6,113 nt of DNA from Clostridiaceae bacterium (GTDB taxonomy: Bacteria > Bacillota > Clostridia > Lachnospirales > Lachnospiraceae). The DNA lies in assembly GCA_902362725.1 (NCBI GenBank), contig CABIXM010000042.1, positions 1 through 6,113 on the forward strand, written 5' to 3'. Made by a program: the position numbers and the translations under genes. Under the pieces are notes generated by a model that was not told the DNA's origin, searched no databases, and saw only the letters and a list, made by a program, of their open reading frames with translations. Below are positions 1 through 6,045 of this stretch, piece after piece (the first letter of the stretch is position 1; each line of letters begins with the position of its first letter).

Positions 1-1895
1 AGCTCAAAACCAATGCCCTTGATCCCGTTCATTCGTTCTGCCGGAATCTCCTGATAAATGCGGATTGCTTCCTCCAAAGACAGGTTATCGTGGTATTCTC
101 CGAGGTTTGGAAATTCCATGCACTCTGCTACATAGTAGGTCAGATCGCCGGTCTGCTGTCTATCAGATACCTTAGCGGCATCTTCTGGCTGCTCTATCGG
201 GGCGGGTTCCGGCTCTACCTTTGCATGAGGGTCGATTCCGCGCTCTTTGCAGATTTCCTTATAGTGGCGCTCAATGTCGGAGATCAAAGTGCCGGAGGTT
301 CTGTTGATGGTCTCCAAACTGGCTCTCAGCTCTTTCAGCTCTTTGCCCTGGCTCCAGCTTGCAATATAGCCGAAGCTGTTTTCTCCGGTCTCGATGCCAA
401 AATACTTGCAGACCGCATAGGAGATGCTTTCAGCCTCCACTTCCTCCGTGTGGCGGTTTTTGATTGCCCGTTTTTCTGCGGTTGGATCTTCCTCAACTGC
501 AAGACGCCATTCAAACTGATTTTCGTCCACATAACGCCAATCCATATCAGAAGCAAACTGTTCGGCTTCTTTTTCTGTGGCAAAATCCAACTTGAAATCA
601 TGTTTGGTTCCACCTTCACTCTCCTGCACAACCTTCCATGACGGTAGCATTTCATATTTTTTAGGGTCATGGAGCTTGCTGTGGGCAATCTCGTGTACTG
701 TGGCTGAAACCGTCTGAACCTCACTCATGCCCTGACGAATGGCAATTTTCTGATGATCAGCAGAAAAATAGCCGTCCGTATCAGCGGCCATTGCTTCAAA
801 AGTAATCGGCACCGGTGCGCTGCGGCGCAGGGCCTCCATGAATGCCTCATAATTTGGCACATTGCCGGAAAGGGATGATGCAAGCTCCGGCAAAGGTTTC
901 CCGTCGGTCTGACTCACATCAAAGACCTTGACCGGACGAAACATGGGAATCTCGATTTCTTTTTCCTCTGTGACGATCTTTCCGTCTTTATCCAGAATCG
1001 GAGCCTTGGTATCTGGGTCCAGCTTCTGCTCCTCGATTTTCTTCTTATACGGTGTGGGAGCGATGATGGTAATGCCATGCTCGCCCTTTTTTACATGACG
1101 CTCAAACTGGTCTTTCCACTTATTGTATCCGGCTACCAATGTGGCGTCCGGCTTCTGCATATAGATGAGCATGGTGTTGTTTACCGAATAGCGGTGGAAG
1201 CGGGACATGACGGACAGATAACGCATATACTTTTCGCTTTCAAACAGTTCTTTGATACCCTGCTCGATACCATCTGTGATTTCCCTTAGCCGTTCTCGAT
1301 TGGTGGGTTTATTCTCAGCCATGATTTTCAATCTCCTTTCCAAGTGTGTGATTTCTGCTGTGTGTTCTGCAATCCATGCCTTTTGTTCTTCTTCACTTTC
1401 ATAAAGAAAAAGGTCCAGCAGGTACTCTACATAGGGTTTCTTCTGGATTGCTTCCACAAAGCGGGGGTGCGGTTCTTCCTCCGGTGTCCTGGGAGAACGG
1501 TCGGCTTCCCATTTTTTCAGCAGATAGTAGTAATCAGACAGTACACGATAGCAGCGCTGTCGATCTTCCCGAAACTTCTGTGCCTCGTTTTTTTGCCGGA
1601 CATATCTCCTGCGGGGCGGGGCCTGACTATCATAGATCAGGCCAAAGTCCTGTGCCAGTTTCTCTGCCGCTTCTTTTGGGGAGAGGTTAAAGAGCTTTGC
1701 GGTAAAGTCGATCACATCCCCATCTGCACCACAGCCAAAGCAGTGGAACCGCTGGTCTACCTTCATGCTGGGGTTCTTATCATCGTGAAAGGGACAGCAG
1801 GCCATGCCAGTTCGACTGACTTTTATCCCGTAAAACTCTGCCGCTTCTCTGGTGCTGACCGACTGCTTGACCGCTTCAAATACATTCTCTGCCAT
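1..1895 (-). CDS. CHC2 zinc-finger / ArdC-like ssDNA-binding metallopeptidase fusion, 3' end outside window
   Basis: The reading frame stays open from the ATG at 1895 to the window edge (631 complete codons, no stop). Residues 1-100 form a CHC2 primase-type zinc finger: C34-PF-H37 and C52-FG-C55. Residues 100-190 are a charged linker, YVEYLLDLFLYES... Residue 192 is a second Met that starts a typical ArdC/LtrC protein: an N-terminal ssDNA-binding domain (SRFHRYSVNNTMLIYMQ), then a zincin site HEIAH (H401, E402, H405) and a likely third zinc ligand in EVEAESIS near residue 487. The tail resembles accessory domains of large conjugative-element proteins. Such proteins are thought to protect or process incoming single-stranded DNA. 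The start at 1895 follows AAAGG and lies 6 nt after the preceding gene. Whether one fused protein, an internal-start product, or both are made cannot be told from sequence. The domain calls are firm; the fusion interpretation is less so. Confidence 0.82.
   Translation of the reverse strand, partial: MAENVFEAVKQSVSTREAAEFYGIKVSRTGMACCPFHDDKNPSMKVDQRFHCFGCGADGDVIDFTAKLFNLSPKEAAEKLAQDFGLIYDSQAPPRRRYVRQKNEAQKFREDRQRCYRVLSDYYYLLKKWEADRSPRTPEEEPHPRFVEAIQKKPYVEYLLDLFLYESEEEQKAWIAEHTAEITHLERRLKIMAENKPTNRERLREITDGIEQGIKELFESEKYMRYLSVMSRFHRYSVNNTMLIYMQKPDATLVAGYNKWKDQFERHVKKGEHGITIIAPTPYKKKIEEQKLDPDTKAPILDKDGKIVTEEKEIEIPMFRPVKVFDVSQTDGKPLPELASSLSGNVPNYEAFMEALRRSAPVPITFEAMAADTDGYFSADHQKIAIRQGMSEVQTVSATVHEIAHSKLHDPKKYEMLPSWKVVQESEGGTKHDFKLDFATEKEAEQFASDMDWRYVDENQFEWRLAVEEDPTAEKRAIKNRHTEEVEAESISYAVCKYFGIETGENSFGYIASWSQGKELKELRASLETINRTSGTLISDIERHYKEICKERGIDPHAKVEPEPAPIEQPEDAAKVSDRQQTGDLTYYVAECMEFPNLGEYHDNLSLEEAIRIYQEIPAERMNGIKGIGFE
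1320..1344 (-). promoter_or_regulatory. Internal SD and ATG at the CHC2/ArdC boundary
   Basis: On the minus strand GGAAAGGAG is followed, after about 10 nt, by an ATG at 1322 exactly where ArdC-like homology begins. It is in frame with the upstream CHC2 part and nothing stops translation between them. It may allow separate synthesis of the ArdC-like part. Confidence 0.6.
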
Positions 1896-1901
1896 GTGCC
1901 T

Positions 1902-2180
1902 TTAACTGCCGGACTTTTTCACAGGGGGCTGGTATCCGGCGGCTTTCGCACGCTCACTGGCAGCTTTGCGACGCTCGGCGCTGTATGGCTCCCGGACTGA
2001 TACACACCGCTTAGGAACGGTAAAGTTATGGGCGTCCTTTCGGGTAATCTGGTCGGGGTGCTTTTTTGCCAGCAGTTCCAGCTTCTCCATCAGACGGGGA
2101 TCGTGAGTGTAGACCTCAGCCATTGGTTCTGCCTGGTTATAGAGGAGAATGGTTTCCCGTTCCACTAAAGAGAGCTTCAT
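1902..2180 (-). CDS. Small conserved ICE accessory protein of unknown function
   Basis: This encodes 92 residues and is soluble, with no membrane segment or signal peptide. The N-terminal half (VERETILLYNQAEPMAEVYT, then a Leu/Lys-rich helix) looks like a small folded domain. The C-terminal third is basic (SAERRKAASERAKAAG, then PPVKKS) and could contact nucleic acid, though this is inference. The ATG is preceded by AAAGGAGG at 6 nt spacing and overlaps the topoisomerase stop in an ATGA, so the two are probably translationally coupled. A small protein between the topoisomerase III and CHC2 genes fits the layout of Tn1549-like elements as I recall it. I do not recognise a named function. Confidence 0.8.
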   Translation of the reverse strand: MKLSLVERETILLYNQAEPMAEVYTHDPRLMEKLELLAKKHPDQITRKDAHNFTVPKRCVSVREPYSAERRKAASERAKAAGYQPPVKKSGS

Positions 2181-2860
2181 CGGCTGCCTCCTTTCCGCCG
2201 GTCAAATTCCAGCTTGAAGTTGGCATACTGTCCATCGTCCTCCAAAACCACAGTGGCATCGTAGGTCTTGCCGGTTTTCTCCGAATATAACCCCGTCACA
2301 CGGACACGGCCATCGTTCAGCAGCGCAGACACCACAGCCTTGGTCGGCTGTTTTTTCTTGGCAGCCCACCATTTGTTGTTTTTCCAGATTGCAAATTTGC
2401 AAGAATCATTCTGACAGAAGAAGCCTTTTTGCAGTTCTGCAACTTCACCGCCGCAGCGAGGGCATTTGCCCACCACCTCACGGGGCGGAGTGAACAGGTA
2501 CTCAGTTCCCTTGATGACCTGATAAGTCCCCACCAGATCTTTCAGCATGGTGCTGATCCCGTCCAGAAACTCCTCTGGGGCAAGCTGCCCGCGCTCGATC
2601 TCGCCCAGGCGATACTCCCACTCGGCAGTCAGAAGCGGCGATTGCAGTTGTTCCGGCAGCACTGTGATCAGGGAAACTGCATCGTGGGAAGGGAGAAGCT
2701 GCACCGTTTTCCTGCTCTTTTTTCTTTCCAGAAAACCGGCAGATACCAGCTTTTCCAAAATACCGGCACGGGTGGCCGGTGTCCCCAGACCTTTTCGCTC
2801 GGCGTCCTCCGGCATATTCTCTTTTCCGGCAGTCTCCATTGCGGACAACAAGGTATCCTC
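2177..2860 (-). pseudogene. topB: topB remnant: C-terminal third of topoisomerase III, 5' part missing
   Basis: The readable frame gives about 227 residues. It begins in EDTLLSAMETAG and continues through ERKGLGTPATRAG, a conserved block of type IA topoisomerases just after the catalytic domain. A four-cysteine zinc ribbon follows (CPRC ... CQNDSC, about residues 133-154), then a C-terminal domain typical of conjugative-element topoisomerase III. Full-length relatives are several hundred residues longer. The Toprim domain, the strand-passage domains and the active-site Tyr are all absent. Upstream, the frame meets a TGA at 2875-2873 and the sequence no longer looks like topoisomerase. There is no SD before the possible TTG start at 2851. 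The gene is therefore interrupted, most simply by insertion of the element to the right. The 3' end is intact and overlaps the next gene by ATGA. Confidence 0.85.
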
Positions 2861-2876
2861 TGAAAGCTTTTGTCAA
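2856..2876 (-). other. Predicted element/topB junction with outward TTGACA
   Basis: Reading the minus strand, TTGACA (2876-2871) is followed by ten bases, then GA (2860-2859), where topoisomerase coding resumes as GAG GAT ACC. A second GA lies at 2857-2856, so the crossover is uncertain by a few bases. A hexamer like this near the right end matches Tn4451, where the circle joint joins a -35 box from one end to a -10 box from the other upstream of tnpX. No -10 box is present 17 bp downstream in the integrated form. Confidence 0.5.
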
Positions 2877-2881
2877 GGGGG

Positions 2882-2911
2882 TGCGTGGATATTTTTCATA
2901 TTACTTACGCA
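2882..2911. repeat. Imperfect inverted repeat near the element end
   Basis: TGCGT (2882-2886) pairs with ACGCA (2907-2911), and an inner ATAT/ATAT pair surrounds a short loop. It overlaps the tnpW stop and lies just inside the predicted end, so it could be a recombinase-binding arm or an mRNA 3' hairpin. It lacks a good T-tract. Confidence 0.3.
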
Positions 2912-3102
2912 GATTCTCTCTCTGCTTCTGCCTGAATAATGCGTTTCAACCTGTCCTCCGCAGTCAAACCGCTACTATGGTCAAAAAACACTTTGACTTT
3001 ATAATTTGTTTTGCCTTGCTTAATCACAAAAACTCCATCCGGTTTGTTTTTCTCCGAATGGTTATTTTGGGTGGGTAGTGTACTGTTCACAATATTTGTC
3101 AT
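2905..3102 (-). CDS. tnpW: TnpW-family transposon-encoded small protein
   Basis: This is a 65-residue protein. A polar N-terminus (NSTLPTQNNHSEKNKP) leads into the recognisable TnpW core: DGVFVIKQGKTNYKVKVFFD, then a helix with GLTAEDRLKRIIQAE. TnpW is known from Tn4451 and many clostridial elements; its role is not established. The ATG at 3102 is chosen because AAGGAGG precedes it by 8 nt. The frame stays open upstream to 3369, but that stretch reads through repeats and gives an artificial Cys/Arg-rich sequence. A promoter and a terminator-like hairpin lie upstream. The stop is about 45 bp from the predicted end of the element, consistent with a terminal gene. Confidence 0.85.
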   Translation of the reverse strand: MTNIVNSTLPTQNNHSEKNKPDGVFVIKQGKTNYKVKVFFDHSSGLTAEDRLKRIIQAEAERESA

Positions 3103-3122
3103 ACGATATTCCTCCTTAAATG

Positions 3123-3199
3123 AAAAAAGCCCGACAAGGAAAGGTCTGACAACGAAGTTCCGACAACGGACATCAGAAAACCTTTTTTCTTTATCGGGC
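3123..3199 (-). terminator. Long terminator-like hairpin in the tnpW leader (possible attenuator)
   Basis: On the minus strand GCCCGA (3199-3194) pairs with TCGGGC (3134-3129). Pairing continues inward, imperfectly, through AAAGG/CCTTT-type and TCTGA/TCAGA segments. Six T follow (3128-3123). The tnpW SD starts only a few bases after the T-run, so the hairpin lies in the leader rather than after a gene. Two GACAAC repeats sit in its loop and 3' arm. Confidence 0.6.
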
Positions 3200-3228
3200 G
3201 ATACTATCTTTTTACTATTTCCTTTTTC

Positions 3229-3257
3229 TTTATAATATTGGTTGTCATGGTTGTCAG
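3229..3257 (-). promoter_or_regulatory. Promoter candidate for tnpW
   Basis: On the minus strand CTGACA (3257-3252) is separated by exactly 17 bp from TATAAA (3234-3229), each one mismatch from the sigma-70/A consensus. Transcription would begin near 3222, giving a leader of about 120 nt that includes the terminator-like hairpin. Two GGTTGTC repeats overlap the -35 box and spacer, so a repeat-binding protein could repress it (inference). Confidence 0.5.
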
Positions 3258-3301
3258 AGAGGGAAAAGTGCCGCAATATCAAGGCTTTCGGGATTTTTAC
3301 C

Positions 3302-3349
3302 CGACAACCAGACCGACAACCGGCTCGACAACCGAAGCGACAACTGGCT
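3302..3349. repeat. Four tandem 12-bp repeats, unit CGACAACCNNNN
   Basis: CGACAACC begins at 3302, 3314 and 3326, and CGACAACT at 3338, so the period is exactly 12 bp. The array starts 1 bp past the stop codon of the VirE-like gene. The first eight positions are almost invariant while the other four vary, the pattern of protein-binding iterons rather than slippage DNA. Confidence 0.85.
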
Positions 3350-3350
3350 T

Positions 3351-4727
3351 TTATTTTTGCTTCAACCATTCTTCCGGAAGCCCTAACTGTTCCATTTCCT
3401 CTGTCGGGATTTCTTGAAAACCATCCATGCTGTTGTCAGGCTCGTTGTCGTTCCTGATACGCTCCCAGCCTTTTTGTCTGCGGTAAGGCTCTGGAAAATA
3501 CCTCGGATTGCTGAACGCCCTCCAGCCTGTGACAGCGTTATTCATAATGTCATTGATCTCTCGCAGTTCCCATTGTTTCGGTTCGTCATAATCATGCCCC
3601 AGTGCTTCTTTGTAAAGCTGTTTGGAGCAGACTATGCTGCCGGAATAGCGTTCCAGATAATCTAAAATCTGTCCTGCCTTTGTGTCCTCCGGCATAAAGT
3701 CCTTTTGGTGGGCTTTCAGATAAGCGTTCATAGCCGGACTGAATCTCAGACGGAAATTGCCGCTTCTGTAAATCTCCATAGCTTCTGCCCACATCTGATT
3801 GATATACTCTCTGGAAGCCTGTTCATCCGCCAAAATATGAACCTCAGCCCTTTCAGGATAGACCATAACCGGAACGAAGCGGCGGTTGCCTGTTCGGTCA
3901 AGGGGAAGAAAGTCAAGGGTATTAGAAGAACCTCCAAACACACATTGTCGTTTTCTGTCTGCCGGATGTGTTTCATAGGGTATCTTATAGGTTTCCTTTT
4001 GTCGGCTCAGAAAGGACTTGATTTCTTCAATGCTCTTAGCGTTGGCAGTTGCAATCATTTCCGACATTTCAATAATCCAATGCCCCTGCATTTTGCGGTA
4101 CACATTTTCATCATCCAGCTTTTTCAAATCATCAGAGAACCAGTCATCATTGACCGCAAGCAAACGGAAGAAAGAGGACTTTCCGGCTCCCTGACCGCCT
4201 ACAAGACAGAGCATTACCTCAAATTTACACCCCGGCTTAAAGGCTCGTGAGATAGCACCCAACAGAAACAACTTCAATGCTTCATAGGTGTAATCATCTG
4301 TATCAGAACCGAGAAAGCGGTGCAGACAGAAGCGTATGCGTTCCGTTCCGTCCCATTGCAAGGCATTGAGAAAATCACAGACAGGGTGGTAACGGTTTTC
4401 ATTGGCAATAACCGCAACTGCGTCTATGATTTTCTTCTCTACGGTCAATCCATAGTTTTCTTCAAAATATAGGAGCAGATATTTCACATCCACATCCGTC
4501 AATGTCGGGCTGTCACGATACCAACCGAGGGGCTTCACAATGTCGATTCTTTCGGTCAGAAGATTTTTTCGGATAGCCCCTTTCAAAAGCGGGTCATATT
4601 GCAGAACACGCTTATAATTTGCGGCAGTATTATAAACCTTACCTTTCTCGCTCTGCTCTAAGCTGTTTCGGATTTCTTCTACTGTGCATGGTTCTGTCTG
4701 CTGACAGTTCTGCAATTCGCTGTTCAA
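3351..4727 (-). CDS. VirE-family (virulence-associated protein E) P-loop ATPase, probable replicative helicase
   Basis: 458 residues. The N-terminal part (1-170) contains a helical region with GWYRDSPTLTDVD and HPVCDFLNALQWDGTERI, typical of VirE-family proteins. The ATPase core follows: Walker A GGQGAGKS (177-184), Walker B-like HWIIEMSEM (216-224), sensor-like FGGSSN (264-269) and arginine-finger region DRTGNRRF (277-284). The family resembles SF3/D5-type helicases of satellite phages and mobile elements, acting with a primase to start replication; that role here is inferred. Translation starts at a TTG, supported by AAAGGAGGTG at 4744-4735, and no in-frame ATG lies near. It overlaps the upstream CHC2 gene by 89 nt, implying coupling. 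The repeat array begins right after its stop. The core appears intact. Confidence 0.88.
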   Translation of the reverse strand: MNSELQNCQQTEPCTVEEIRNSLEQSEKGKVYNTAANYKRVLQYDPLLKGAIRKNLLTERIDIVKPLGWYRDSPTLTDVDVKYLLLYFEENYGLTVEKKIIDAVAVIANENRYHPVCDFLNALQWDGTERIRFCLHRFLGSDTDDYTYEALKLFLLGAISRAFKPGCKFEVMLCLVGGQGAGKSSFFRLLAVNDDWFSDDLKKLDDENVYRKMQGHWIIEMSEMIATANAKSIEEIKSFLSRQKETYKIPYETHPADRKRQCVFGGSSNTLDFLPLDRTGNRRFVPVMVYPERAEVHILADEQASREYINQMWAEAMEIYRSGNFRLRFSPAMNAYLKAHQKDFMPEDTKAGQILDYLERYSGSIVCSKQLYKEALGHDYDEPKQWELREINDIMNNAVTGWRAFSNPRYFPEPYRRQKGWERIRNDNEPDNSMDGFQEIPTEEMEQLGLPEEWLKQK

Positions 4728-5277
4728 GTTTTAACACCTCCTTTCTCTGTTCTGCCACAAGTGCTTTTCGTTCCTCCAATGAACCATACAGAAGAATATC
4801 AAGCAGATATTCGATATAGTTCTTCTTATGCAGTGCTTCTGCAAACAGGGGATTCCATTCCTCATCCGGCTGTTTAGGAGCGTATTTCTTTTCCCATTCT
4901 CTAAGAAGATGAAAATAATCCGTCAGCACCTTGTAGTAATGATTTTCTCCTTTTTGATACTTCTGTTCTGGTGTCGGCTCACGAATACGAGGGCGGACAC
5001 TGGGCTTTTGTCGGCTGTCATAGTTAAGACCAAAATCTTCAGCAAGTTTGACAGCAGCTTCCCTCAGCCCGATACCGAATAGCTTCGCTGTGAGATCAAC
5101 AGCGTCTCCGGTTGCTCCGCAGCCAAAACAGTAATAGCGTTCATCCAGCTTCATACTGGGGGACTTATCTGAGTGAAACGGACAGCACGCCATACCTGTG
5201 CGACCCACTTTCAAGCCATAGGCTTCTGCGGCTTGTCGGGCAGTAACATTTTCTTTTACAACTTCAAATACATTCAT
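4639..5277 (-). CDS. CHC2 zinc-finger (primase-type) protein of the inserted element
   Basis: 212 residues. The zinc finger is C32-PF-H35 ... C50-FG-C53, the DnaG-type DNA-binding module. The Toprim catalytic domain of a full primase is absent, so it is either a partial primase partner or a DNA-binding accessory. After the finger come DLTAKLFGIGLREAAVKLAEDFG, a linker and a helical C-terminal region (YKVLTDYFHLLREWEKKYAP). The C-terminal 30 residues are basic and overlap the VirE-like start. The ATG at 5277 (MNVFEVVKENV) follows GGAAAGGAG. An in-frame GTG at 5307 lies within a terminator hairpin and is rejected. It is clearly paralogous to the first part of the 1-1895 reading frame, close to half identical by eye over about 190 residues. 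Confidence 0.88.
   Translation of the reverse strand: MNVFEVVKENVTARQAAEAYGLKVGRTGMACCPFHSDKSPSMKLDERYYCFGCGATGDAVDLTAKLFGIGLREAAVKLAEDFGLNYDSRQKPSVRPRIREPTPEQKYQKGENHYYKVLTDYFHLLREWEKKYAPKQPDEEWNPLFAEALHKKNYIEYLLDILLYGSLEERKALVAEQRKEVLKLEQRIAELSADRTMHSRRNPKQLRAERER
4725..4744 (-). promoter_or_regulatory. Strong SD deciding a TTG start
   Basis: AAAGGAGGTG, seven bases before TTG, lies within the CHC2 coding sequence and fixes the start of the VirE-like gene at 4727. Confidence 0.75.
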
Positions 5278-5297
5278 GTGACTCCTTTCCTGAAACG

Positions 5298-5338
5298 AAA
5301 AAAGCACCTGTCATTTTCAAAACGAAAACAGCAAGTGC
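5298..5338 (-). terminator. Rho-independent hairpin directly before the CHC2 gene (terminator or attenuator)
   Basis: On the minus strand GCACTTG (5338-5332) pairs with CAGGTGC (5310-5304) with one G-U pair. An inner TTTTC/GAAAA stem closes a five-base loop. Six T follow (5303-5298). The SD of the CHC2 gene begins 8 bases downstream, an arrangement like that before tnpW. Confidence 0.7.
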
Positions 5339-5367
5339 CTTAGAGTTCCATATTTAATTTTAGGTGC

Positions 5368-5401
5368 AAAAAAGCAGGAGACCTTTTCAGATTTCCTGCT
5401 T
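5368..5401 (-). terminator. Rho-independent terminator, second of a tandem pair
   Basis: On the minus strand AAGCAGGA (5401-5394) pairs with TCCTGCTT (5379-5372), with a 14-base loop. The T-run at 5373-5368 partly overlaps the stem. It lies between the membrane protein gene and the CHC2 gene. Confidence 0.65.
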
Positions 5402-5436
5402 AGCAAAGCTGTGAAGATTTAATTGTGGTTGGGTTG

Positions 5437-5453
5437 CCAGTTATACAAACTGG
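5437..5453. repeat. Small hairpin after the membrane protein gene
   Basis: CCAGTT (5437-5442) and AACTGG (5448-5453) form a 6-bp stem with loop ATACA. The T-rich tract lies on the plus-strand side, so it is not a convincing terminator for the minus-strand gene and may only stabilise the mRNA end. Confidence 0.35.
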
Positions 5454-5474
5454 AAATTTTCTTTTTAGAATGAA

Positions 5475-5945
5475 TTATTTAATTTCTACAATAGCACCAT
5501 ATTTCGTATGCGGAAGATATTGTACCTTTAAATAAGTATTTTTATCAATATACCTTGAAAATACTGTGATTTCGATTTCATCATCTTTAACTTTATCATA
5601 TAGAAAAACACTTCTTCTTTCAGAAGATATATCTGCACCACCATGAGATTGTTCAGTTACATATCCTTCTGCATAACTATACTGTTTGTTTATGATGTAA
5701 GGCATATCTAAAACAAAATCTTTCAAATATAAGATTAAAAGAATAGCTACTATAACAAGAATGGTATTAGCCAATCGAAGAAATATTATATCATTTTTTC
5801 CAGTATATTCTTTTTTTATCGCTTCTTTATCAAAAAATATCGAATAGATAAGTTTTCTTTTTTTAATTAGATAGATAATGCAAGCAATTAACGCTATAAC
5901 AAATAATGAAACTCTTATAAACAATCTAAATATAGCAAAATCCAT
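5475..5945 (-). CDS. Two-helix membrane protein with C-terminal extracytoplasmic-type domain, unknown function
   Basis: 156 residues. Two hydrophobic segments are evident, about residues 7-27 (LFIRVSLFVIALIACIIYLI) and 55-75 (a LANTILVIVAILLILYL core). They are separated by a basic loop (KKRKLIY ... KKEYTGK), which should be cytoplasmic, so both termini would face outside. The remaining 80 residues look beta-rich (YAEGYVTEQSHGG ... YLKVQYLPHTKYGAIVEI), loosely like small membrane-anchored domains of Gram-positive proteins. No enzyme motif is visible. The ATG follows AAGGGG at 8 nt spacing. The gene is far more AT-rich than its neighbours and sits between terminators with its own promoter, so it looks like acquired cargo. 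An immunity, exclusion or stress role is possible but unsupported. Confidence 0.75.
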   Translation of the reverse strand: MDFAIFRLFIRVSLFVIALIACIIYLIKKRKLIYSIFFDKEAIKKEYTGKNDIIFLRLANTILVIVAILLILYLKDFVLDMPYIINKQYSYAEGYVTEQSHGGADISSERRSVFLYDKVKDDEIEITVFSRYIDKNTYLKVQYLPHTKYGAIVEIK

Positions 5946-5981
5946 AATATCATCCCCTTAAACTTCAAGTTTGTTGCTTAC

Positions 5982-5987
5982 ATTATA
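5982..5987 (-). promoter_or_regulatory. -10 box of the membrane protein gene
   Basis: A perfect TATAAT lies on the minus strand about 37 bp upstream of the ATG. No good -35 hexamer is found at the usual distance (CTTCCA is the best match), so the promoter may be weak or activator-dependent. Confidence 0.5.
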
Positions 5988-6045
5988 CTTCATCAACCTA
6001 AAGAATGGAAGATTTTTTTGTAAGCGTCAAATAAAACAGTGTATA

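Larger units (their letters stand above)
3103..3350. other. Non-coding segment between VirE-like gene and tnpW: candidate iteron origin
   Basis: The segment holds eight GACAAC/GTTGTC cores: 3148, 3162, 3241, 3250, 3303, 3315, 3327 and 3339. Two more, 12 bp apart, lie just inside the VirE-like gene at 3432 and 3444. A hexamer should appear less than once by chance in this length. Cores flank a T/A-rich stretch (about 3177-3239), face inward on one side and outward on the other, and sit next to helicase and CHC2 genes. This is the general plan of rep-adjacent origins in satellite islands. It could instead be an operator cluster or transfer site. Confidence 0.5.

Noticed and set aside
90..641. 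Plus-strand reading frame of 183 codons
   Set aside because: It is antisense to the ArdC-like part of the long minus-strand gene, lacks an SD, and its protein is unlike any family.
1344..2000. Plus-strand reading frame of 218 codons
   Set aside because: It is antisense to the CHC2 zinc finger, whose Cys/His motif on the minus strand is unmistakable.
2502..2876. Alternative minus-strand frame beginning MTKAFRGYL over the topB remnant
   Set aside because: It is frame-shifted against the topoisomerase homology. KAF before the junction recalls topB, but a simple frameshift would not explain tnpW just upstream.
3302..3349. CRISPR-like repeat array
   Set aside because: Units are only 12 bp with 4-bp variable parts, far too short for repeats and spacers.
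3103..3369. N-terminal extension of tnpW giving a Cys/Arg repeat protein (CRFGCRAGCRSGCR)
   Set aside because: It is a read-through of the 12-bp DNA repeats. It has no SD at its start, while the ATG at 3102 has a very good one.
5278..5307. GTG start adding ten residues to the inserted CHC2 protein
   Set aside because: It falls in the terminator stem and lacks an SD; the ATG at 5277 has one and matches the paralog's N-terminus.
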